From Fuerstiella sp. (lineage in GTDB: Bacteria; Planctomycetota; Planctomycetia; Planctomycetales; Planctomycetaceae), in assembly GCA_029941865.1 (NCBI GenBank), contig JAPYTO010000008.1, positions 1-63,244 on the forward strand: a stretch of 63,244 bases of DNA, in the 5' to 3' direction. Under the pieces are notes generated by a model. The model made no database searches. It worked only from the letters and a program-made list of their open reading frames with translations, and was not told the origin of the DNA. Positions 57,764-63,244 of the stretch are shown here, piece after piece. Within the stretch, counting starts at the first letter, position 1; each line of letters opens with the position of its first letter. The position numbers and the translations under genes are program-made.

Positions 57764-59203
57764 TTAGCTGATGCTGAATTGTTCAAAGTGAACGCGGATC
57801 TCGCGAAGCGTGGCCGGCTGATAGGCCGTGGCTCCATACCGCGTGCCGTGAATTCGTTCGTCAACACGTTCTCTGTCTTCCTGGGGAAACACGGCCAGAC
57901 ATGGCGTTTTCATCGATCGTCCGTACGCCTGAATCTGCGGAAAACAATCCAGTGCTGATTCGGTGAACCGGTCGGCCAGAATAAGCAGGCCATCGGGCGG
58001 ACTGGAACTCTTCAGACGCTCCAGGGCCATAGTCGGCTCAGCGACGAAAGACATCGCGAATCCATGTTTCGTGAAGTACGTGTTCAACGCAGCCTTGCGT
58101 TTTTTTCGTGAGTCCACCACAAGCAACTCGAACGGCCGCGACATGAGTTGCTGGGAGATTGCATCTGGTTCGTCAGTTTCACACCATTCCCCCAACTCCA
58201 CCATGGCGTTCTTCAGGTCCTCCATGGCTTCCCCGGTCGACTGATAACGATCGCTGGGGCTGACCTTCATCATTCTCTGAACGATGTTGACAACACTGGC
58301 CGGCAGATTCGGGTTGATGTTCCCGATGGGCGCAGTGCTTGTGTATCGGCTCAGCAGTTTGCGTTCCTCTCGGTCTCCCGTTCTGGGCCATGCTGGTGTT
58401 CCACAGAGCAGCTCGTACATAATCGAACCGACGAAGAAGATGTCGCTCCGCGGATCGTTGTTGGGTGCGTTCGTGCCCCGTTCCAGCGATGCATATTCCA
58501 GCGCGCGATGGACGTCGTCGCTGGTGCCGGCCTGAGCGGACAATTCGGCGCCAGCGAGACCGAAGTCCACCAGTTTGGCGACTCCGCGGGAACTCATCAG
58601 CACGTTGGTCAGCTTCAGGTCACGGTGCGTCGCACCTTTTTCGAGAGCGTACTCCAGTGCAGAGCAGATTTCGTAGACGCAGCGCAGACACTCTTTCGGG
58701 GAAAGCGTCTCTCGAATGCGCAGAAAATCCCGCAGATTGCCGCCTTCAACAAATTCCATCGTGAAATAGTGAAAGTTGCCTTCGCTGCCGACATCGTAGA
58801 TCGGGACAATGTTGGGATGCTTGAATCGCTGGCAGATACGAGCTTCGCGTTGAAAACTGGCCACCGCCGCAGGGTCTGATGCCCAGCGACCGCGGAGCAG
58901 CTTCACCGCGACCGTTTCCTGGCCATCGACTGTCTCAGCTCGGTACACTCGGGCAAACCCACCTGACGCATTTCGATACAGTAGTTTGTAGTTGCCCAGC
59001 ACCAACCCTTCCGTATCCCCTTTGAGAATACGGCGAGTCTGCAGCGGCGTCAGTATGTGACGTCCCTCCATCAGCTGCAGGATGGCAGAAACGTCCTCGC
59101 CATTGACCAGTTCAGCTTCGACCTCCTGCCATTGATCGGCGCGAAGAAGCTGACTGGCGATGAGAAACGATTTCAGGTCATCTTGTGAATTCAGGTCCAC
59201 CAT
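57764..59203 (-). CDS. Ser/Thr protein kinase with C-terminal degenerate receiver domain
   Basis: 479 residues. An N-terminal helical segment (residues 1-65) is followed by a Hanks-type kinase. It has a G-loop ASGGFARVYRAE, Lys101 in VAVKLL, HRDLKLTNVL (Asp195), DFGLAG (213-215) and a later MKVSPSDRYQSTGEAMEDL. Residues about 358-475 look like a response-regulator receiver (ELLVVDSRKKRK, PPDGLLILADRF, TPCLAVFPQEDRE, RYGATAYQPATL). The usual Thr/Ser and Lys of a functional receiver are not apparent, so it is a pseudo-receiver. The gene is probably cytoplasmic, with no membrane helix. Its substrates and ligand are unknown. Confidence 0.88.
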   Translation of the reverse strand: MVDLNSQDDLKSFLIASQLLRADQWQEVEAELVNGEDVSAILQLMEGRHILTPLQTRRILKGDTEGLVLGNYKLLYRNASGGFARVYRAETVDGQETVAVKLLRGRWASDPAAVASFQREARICQRFKHPNIVPIYDVGSEGNFHYFTMEFVEGGNLRDFLRIRETLSPKECLRCVYEICSALEYALEKGATHRDLKLTNVLMSSRGVAKLVDFGLAGAELSAQAGTSDDVHRALEYASLERGTNAPNNDPRSDIFFVGSIMYELLCGTPAWPRTGDREERKLLSRYTSTAPIGNINPNLPASVVNIVQRMMKVSPSDRYQSTGEAMEDLKNAMVELGEWCETDEPDAISQQLMSRPFELLVVDSRKKRKAALNTYFTKHGFAMSFVAEPTMALERLKSSSPPDGLLILADRFTESALDCFPQIQAYGRSMKTPCLAVFPQEDRERVDERIHGTRYGATAYQPATLREIRVHFEQFSIS

Positions 59204-59517
59204 AACTTGAGTGGTTTGAGTCCTATGGGAATGGAAACAGGCAGCAGCTGTTGAAATGCGAAATCCGTGCCATTCGTATGACCTACGCTGTGCACCGGAG
59301 AACGAAGCGGTCTTTTACCATTTGTGAAAGTCGGGAGGCGGAACAACGACAGGAATCGGCCAATCCAGCCGGACAGGCGCGACTCTGAATCGTCATTGGA
59401 CACAGACGCGGTGGGAGGTGAATGGTATCACCCGGTCGCCATGATTCAATGACGTCAGCCCCAACATGAATCCCAAATCCCGCGTTTTTTCCGAAGGAAA
59501 TTACACTCCGATGACCG
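59204..59517. other. Intergenic region upstream of the kinase
   Basis: 314 bases between the NagA-like stop and the kinase start. A 70-codon frame at 59191-59403 overlaps the kinase start and has no family support. I see no repeat that I recognise; the kinase promoter probably lies here. Confidence 0.35.
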
Positions 59518-60732
59518 TCATGAATCCACCGCCGGAGGTGTGACCAGGGATTTTCCTCGCACAAACGTATCAATCGGTAAAAACGCGAAACCTCCGCCAT
59601 GATCCGATTGCAATCCCGATTCCGGCTGGGATTTGCACAGACGGAACAAAGACAGAGTCGCAACCGCTCCAATCTTGAGATCCGGCAGCGGTTCGTCGAA
59701 CAGTGTTGCCGGATTGACGGTCGCCATTCGTACTGCCTCAAAGACTGACACCCCACACGCACTGACTATATGTGCAATACAATCGCCTGTTGTCGCGCCA
59801 GACCCTGCCAGAAACTGCCGTTGTCCGGCAACAACAATTCGACCGTCATCAAGAACTTCCACGCCCACGTCACCTTCCGCATATGTTCCGGGCGGACAGC
59901 CACCGAACCCCGACACGTCACAAGTCAGGATGGTCCGTGACATCGACTTGCAGCGCAGGACGCACTTCAGGACCGAATCAGGCAGATGCCATCCATCTGC
60001 AATAATGCTGGCCCACAGATTATCGTCGGCCAACTGGTCCCAGAGATAGTTCGGGTGCCGTGGCAGCGTGGCGTGAGCTCCGTTACCCAGATGAGTGCTG
60101 AGGCATGCCCCAGCGGCAACCGCTGCATGTATCTGATCTGTATTGGCTGCAGAATGGCCCAGAGCCACGACAACTCCGTCTGCCGTGCATTGCTGAATAA
60201 ATGGCACAGCGTTGTCGACTTCCGCCGCCAGCGTCACCAGACGGATCCTGCCGCCGGAGGCTGTTTGAAGCTTCTCAAATTCATCATAATCGGCTGACCT
60301 GACATGCTGCAGTGGATGCGCGCCACGGGGACCGTCTTCCGTGGAAATGTACGGTCCTTCAAGGTGATATCCGGCGACACAGTCACGCACCAGCGTACTC
60401 TGTTCATACGCCTGACGAAGAGTGCTGAAGCCGTGATGCAGTGCCTCAAAGGAGTTAGTGATCAGCGTGGGGAAGTAACGAGCCACCGATTTGTTGACCA
60501 GCGCCTGAGTCACATCAACAACCTGATCCGTTGTCAGGGTCGGACTGCTGAACCAGATGCCGTTGTAGCCATTGATTTGAATGTCAAAGAAACCAGGACC
60601 GACGAATGGCAGATTCGCAGATTCCTCCTCCGAACAATCGGTTTCACAGATGTCGGCGATCAGGTCGCCCTCAATCGTGACATCTACAGGAAGCAGCGTG
60701 CGATAATGTCGTGCCCGAAACTGAGGCATCAT
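59518..60732 (-). CDS. nagA: N-acetylglucosamine-6-phosphate deacetylase-like amidohydrolase
   Basis: A 404-residue amidohydrolase. Landmarks: FVGPGFFDIQINGYNG, the metal Glu in GYHLEGPYISTEDG, metal His in VVALGHSAANTDQ and STHLGNGAHATLP, then ASIIADGWHLPDSVLK and the catalytic Asp region TILTCDVSGFGG. The NagA consensus THLFNAM is THLGNGAH here, and the VTDA stretch differs, so deacetylation of GlcNAc-6-P is likely but not certain. ATG at 60732 has AGGAGAAGA upstream and overlaps the LOG-family stop by four bases (ATGA). It would supply glucosamine-6-P from amino-sugar turnover. Confidence 0.85.
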   Translation of the reverse strand: MMPQFRARHYRTLLPVDVTIEGDLIADICETDCSEEESANLPFVGPGFFDIQINGYNGIWFSSPTLTTDQVVDVTQALVNKSVARYFPTLITNSFEALHHGFSTLRQAYEQSTLVRDCVAGYHLEGPYISTEDGPRGAHPLQHVRSADYDEFEKLQTASGGRIRLVTLAAEVDNAVPFIQQCTADGVVVALGHSAANTDQIHAAVAAGACLSTHLGNGAHATLPRHPNYLWDQLADDNLWASIIADGWHLPDSVLKCVLRCKSMSRTILTCDVSGFGGCPPGTYAEGDVGVEVLDDGRIVVAGQRQFLAGSGATTGDCIAHIVSACGVSVFEAVRMATVNPATLFDEPLPDLKIGAVATLSLFRLCKSQPESGLQSDHGGGFAFLPIDTFVRGKSLVTPPAVDS

Positions 60733-61298
60733 TCTTCTCCTGTGGTTGCGGTTGTGCCGAAGTGTCGTTCAAGCCAGGCATCAAGTTCGGCAATTGACGA
60801 AGCAGACGTAAGCAGCTGTTTGTACGACTGACTCAGAAAGTCATGCTGTACCATGTTGTCGATCAGGCTTGCCAGGCCATCGTAGTATCCATTCAGGTTT
60901 AACATTGCGACGGGTGACTGGTGGAACTCCAGTTGCGCCCAGCACAGCACTTCGAACAATTCCTCAAGCGTACCGTATCCGCCTGGCAGCGCAATATAGC
61001 CGTCGGCAAGTTCGTGCATCGTTGCTTTCCGCACATGCATATCAGGCACAACTCTCATGTCGGCGACGCGGTCGTGCATCAGTTCCGCATTGGCCAGTGC
61101 CTCCGGAATCACACCAATAACACGCCCCTTGTGCTGCAGTGCGGCGTCCGCCAGCTCGCCCATCAGACCGACACCTCCGCCGCCGTAAACAATGCTGTGC
61201 CCGTGCGCTGTGAGCGTGCTGCCCAACTGGCGGGCGGCTTCGGTGTGGGCGTCGTCATTGCCGCTGCGAGAGCCACAGAAAACGCAGATACAGGCCAT
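60729..61298 (-). CDS. LOG family (cytokinin riboside phosphate phosphoribohydrolase-like) protein
   Basis: A 189-residue Rossmann-fold protein of the TIGR00730/LOG family. It starts with ICVFCGSRSGNDDAH; GGGGVGLMGELADAAL and ALPGGYGTLEELFEV are the family signatures. Members hydrolyse nucleoside monophosphates to base and ribose 5-phosphate; many bacterial ones have other nucleotide substrates. ATG at 61298 begins the family; the frame is open to 61394. It overlaps the NagA-like gene by four bases. Confidence 0.93.
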   Translation of the reverse strand: MACICVFCGSRSGNDDAHTEAARQLGSTLTAHGHSIVYGGGGVGLMGELADAALQHKGRVIGVIPEALANAELMHDRVADMRVVPDMHVRKATMHELADGYIALPGGYGTLEELFEVLCWAQLEFHQSPVAMLNLNGYYDGLASLIDNMVQHDFLSQSYKQLLTSASSIAELDAWLERHFGTTATTGEE

Positions 61299-61383
61299 AG
61301 TCTGTTCGCCAGATGGTTCAGACGCGTCGCCTGCCAAATGCGTCCTTGATATCCATGTCAATGTGATTGCATTCGACGTGACC

Positions 61384-62349
61384 TCAAAGTTCACGCCGAA
61401 ACGTCACCAGTTCCTGTACCTGCTCGAATTTGGCGTCAATGAATAAATCGTACGCCGCCGCATTTTCCTGATCGATCTGCGCCTCGATGACCTGAATGGA
61501 CTGTTCGCGGAGCCGCCGACAGATCTCCAGTACCAATGAAAACCCGTAGCCGTGACGACGTTCCTTTTCCGGCACCCAAACATCCTTCATGCCGACGGCC
61601 CGAACTCCCCACTTTGGCACGTAAACGTCCAGTCCGATGATCTGCCCCGATGCAACGACCGTTTCTCCCTGACGTTCCTGCAGTTCAAACTTCAAGGCAT
61701 CCAGTTGACCGAATCTCACGTGCCACCACCAGGGCATGTCGGCAACTCGGTCAGTAATCACCAGATTCATGCGACGACGATGACGAATCAGTCGAGCACT
61801 CACGGGATCGCGTCCGACAGTCAGGTCGCGATGCAGAATCCGAGTGCTGCCGCTGTGATGATACCCCAGTGGTTCAAGGAACTCGGCCCACGGGGCAACT
61901 TCGTTGGCAAATCCGGAGGCCTGGAGACCACCGTAAATGCCGTTGTAGAAGCCATTGCGGTCCACCCCTGCCCCCACCACAACCGATCTGGCACCCTTCG
62001 CCTGCAGATATCCGACTGCCAGCTGCAGAAGTTGTGTGCCGATGCCGCGGCGTCGAAAATCCGGATGAACGACCAGTGCCGAAATCACGCCGTCCGTTTT
62101 GTCCAGCGACGTGCCATCTGCAGTGCAGCTGAACGCGGCGTGGGCAAAAGCGACAATGCGATCACCCTCGTGAGCGACAAAAAATCCTTTACGGTCAAAG
62201 AATGGCTGCGAAAAAACGAACAGCTCAAAAATGTCGCAGGGAAACCCTTCAGCAGCGCTCGGTCCGAGGTTGCTTGAATGCCAGAGTTTCAGCACCTCTG
62301 GCGGATCAGTATTATGAAACGTCCGAAACTCAACCACAAAATCTTCCAT
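61384..62349 (-). CDS. Double-GNAT acetyltransferase
   Basis: 321 residues with two GNAT domains. The first has VVHPDFRRRGIGTQLLQLAV; the second, near the end, has EKERRHGYGFSLVLEICRRL and AAAYDLFIDAKFEQV. ATG at 62349 follows GGGCGGGA. It is upstream of the LOG gene with an 85-base gap, so it may begin the operon that includes LOG and NagA-like. Tandem GNAT architecture resembles mycothiol-synthase-like proteins; substrate unknown. Confidence 0.85.
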   Translation of the reverse strand: MEDFVVEFRTFHNTDPPEVLKLWHSSNLGPSAAEGFPCDIFELFVFSQPFFDRKGFFVAHEGDRIVAFAHAAFSCTADGTSLDKTDGVISALVVHPDFRRRGIGTQLLQLAVGYLQAKGARSVVVGAGVDRNGFYNGIYGGLQASGFANEVAPWAEFLEPLGYHHSGSTRILHRDLTVGRDPVSARLIRHRRRMNLVITDRVADMPWWWHVRFGQLDALKFELQERQGETVVASGQIIGLDVYVPKWGVRAVGMKDVWVPEKERRHGYGFSLVLEICRRLREQSIQVIEAQIDQENAAAYDLFIDAKFEQVQELVTFRREL

Positions 62350-62600
62350 TCCCGCCCAAAGATCGACCAGCCTCAGACGGCAACAAGTTCTTACTCCACA
62401 GCAGCCCCGCGACGGACACTCGATACAAAAACAAGAAGCACCGATCACTTGGACTCCAGACTCTAACGGTCGCATTCTTTCGTGACAAGCTGGTACACTT
62501 CGACTGTCCCTGACAAGCAGAAAGTCGCTTTTTCGGGAGCAATCGAGCAGGACTGATTCTCGTCAGGGATTCTCAGGACAAACATTTCAGATTGAAGCTC

Positions 62601-63014
62601 ATGACGTGGACTGACCGAGAACTGTGTGCCTGGCTGGACGAAATGCTGCCGGCGGAACGCATGACAGAACTGGAACAGCAGTTGCGATCTGACGAATCGC
62701 TGCAGGCTCGAATTGCTCAACTGATTCACCACCTTGATCAGGGGGGACATACAGTCGGCGAAATCTGGCAACGGGAGAGATTGAGTTGTCCGGGGCGCAG
62801 CGAACTGGGCGGCTATTTATTGGAAACTCTGCCGAACGACGCTTCGAATTACGTCGAATTTCATCTGAAGACGGTTGGCTGCCGTGTCTGCCAGGCGAAT
62901 CTGAAGGATCTTGAAGAACACTCCAGTCAGCCAGCGGAAGCCCCGCAACGCAGACGCCGGTTCTTCGAATCCTCTGCCGGTCTGCTCAATTCGTCTGATG
63001 TCGACGAGTTTTGA
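62601..63014 (+). CDS. Small zinc-finger-like (putative anti-sigma) protein
   Basis: 137 residues from ATG at 62601; TTG at 62592 is open. The first 60 residues are helical and acidic (ELCAWLDEMLPAERMTEL), like the N-terminal part of anti-sigma zinc-finger proteins. A later segment has SCPGRSELGGYLLETLP and the HxxxxxCRVCQ arrangement (HLKTVGCRVCQANL). No transmembrane helix was seen. No sigma factor adjoins in the visible part, though one could follow beyond the window. Function inferred only. Confidence 0.7.
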   Translation: MTWTDRELCAWLDEMLPAERMTELEQQLRSDESLQARIAQLIHHLDQGGHTVGEIWQRERLSCPGRSELGGYLLETLPNDASNYVEFHLKTVGCRVCQANLKDLEEHSSQPAEAPQRRRRFFESSAGLLNSSDVDEF

Positions 63015-63106
63015 AGCCTGGCATTCACGTGGCATGGTGCGTCCAGCGAACAGTCAGAACGCCGCAGGGGTGATCGTCTCACGTATGGTACATGTGGGGT
63101 CTTCCA

Positions 63107-63153
63107 ACAGGTTCAACAGGATTTGGGTTTGTTTCTTATCCTGTGATTCCTGT
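63107..63153. repeat. Imperfect palindrome near the right edge
   Basis: Left arm 63107-63122 (ACAGGTTCAACAGGAT) and right arm 63138-63153 (ATCCTGTGATTCCTGT) pair at about 12 of 16 positions. It resembles a widespread intergenic repeat of the AATCCTGT type. Confidence 0.5.
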
Positions 63154-63244
63154 CTGACTTTTTTTGCCTGTTCGGTTCCTCGCCCCGTTGGGCAACGCCG
63201 TGACGGACTTTGAGTAGTAGAAAGATTGGTCTTCCAGAGATAGA

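Noticed and set aside
59191..59403. A small gene between the kinase and NagA-like genes
   Set aside because: It overlaps the kinase start and shows no family or ribosome-site support.

Overview
This window carries the signature of a planctomycete chromosome (class Planctomycetia by inference). The strongest evidence is three DUF1501 / PSCyt1-DUF1549-DUF1553 gene pairs, a family expansion almost confined to Planctomycetes. Supporting evidence is a CehA/McbA-type metallohydrolase, a very large PQQ-propeller protein, a Ser/Thr kinase, and intergenic stretches full of imperfect palindromes. I see no rRNA, tRNA, CRISPR array, transposase, phage gene or replication origin. Gene density is high, most genes look chromosomal, and none is clearly broken.

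Layout from left to right. An S41 (C-terminal processing type) protease lies on the minus strand, then serA on plus. DUF1501/PSD pair A (minus, 4389-8941) is followed by gltA and dapB on plus, a convergent SDR dehydrogenase, and a plus-strand CehA/McbA hydrolase. A minus-strand flagellar operon, 21368 down to 14581, reads fliL-fliM-fliN-fliO-fliP-flhA and then three small unknown genes, most junctions overlapping or nearly so. Plus-strand genes follow: a GntP-type permease with an unusual soluble insertion, tpx, and a purine nucleoside phosphorylase. Next are a minus-strand 950-residue repeat protein and an FKBP isomerase, then a class C beta-lactamase-like hydrolase, a methyltransferase and a GT-C glycosyltransferase.

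A minus-strand group (38258 down to 33153) holds an isopropylmalate-synthase-like enzyme without a regulatory domain, a cysteine-desulfurase-like enzyme, an LplT-like MFS transporter and an enolase-superfamily epimerase-like enzyme. DUF1501/PSD pairs B (38449-42536) and C (45042-48666) flank an alpha/beta hydrolase and a GNAT protein. Then come a membrane protein overlapping a DUF2089-type regulator, a repeat-rich intergenic region, and three plus-strand genes: a 1362-residue PQQ/LamG/methyltransferase-like protein, a UxuA-like enzyme and an enolase-superfamily dehydratase-like enzyme. The right end has a Ser/Thr kinase with a degenerate receiver domain, a NagA-like deacetylase, a LOG-family protein, a double-GNAT protein and a small putative anti-sigma-like protein.

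The genes suggest a motile heterotroph that uses sugars and sugar acids (GntP permease, UxuA-like, two enolase-superfamily enzymes, NagA-like) alongside ordinary central metabolism (serA, gltA, dapB). The best candidates for new biology are the three-gene cassette downstream of flhA, the soluble insertion in the GntP permease, the kinase/pseudo-receiver fusion, the DUF2089/membrane-protein pair, the LeuA-like/desulfurase-like overlap, the PQQ-LamG-methyltransferase fusion and the families of intergenic palindromes. All gene calls come from reading translated sequence and motifs; no database search was run.
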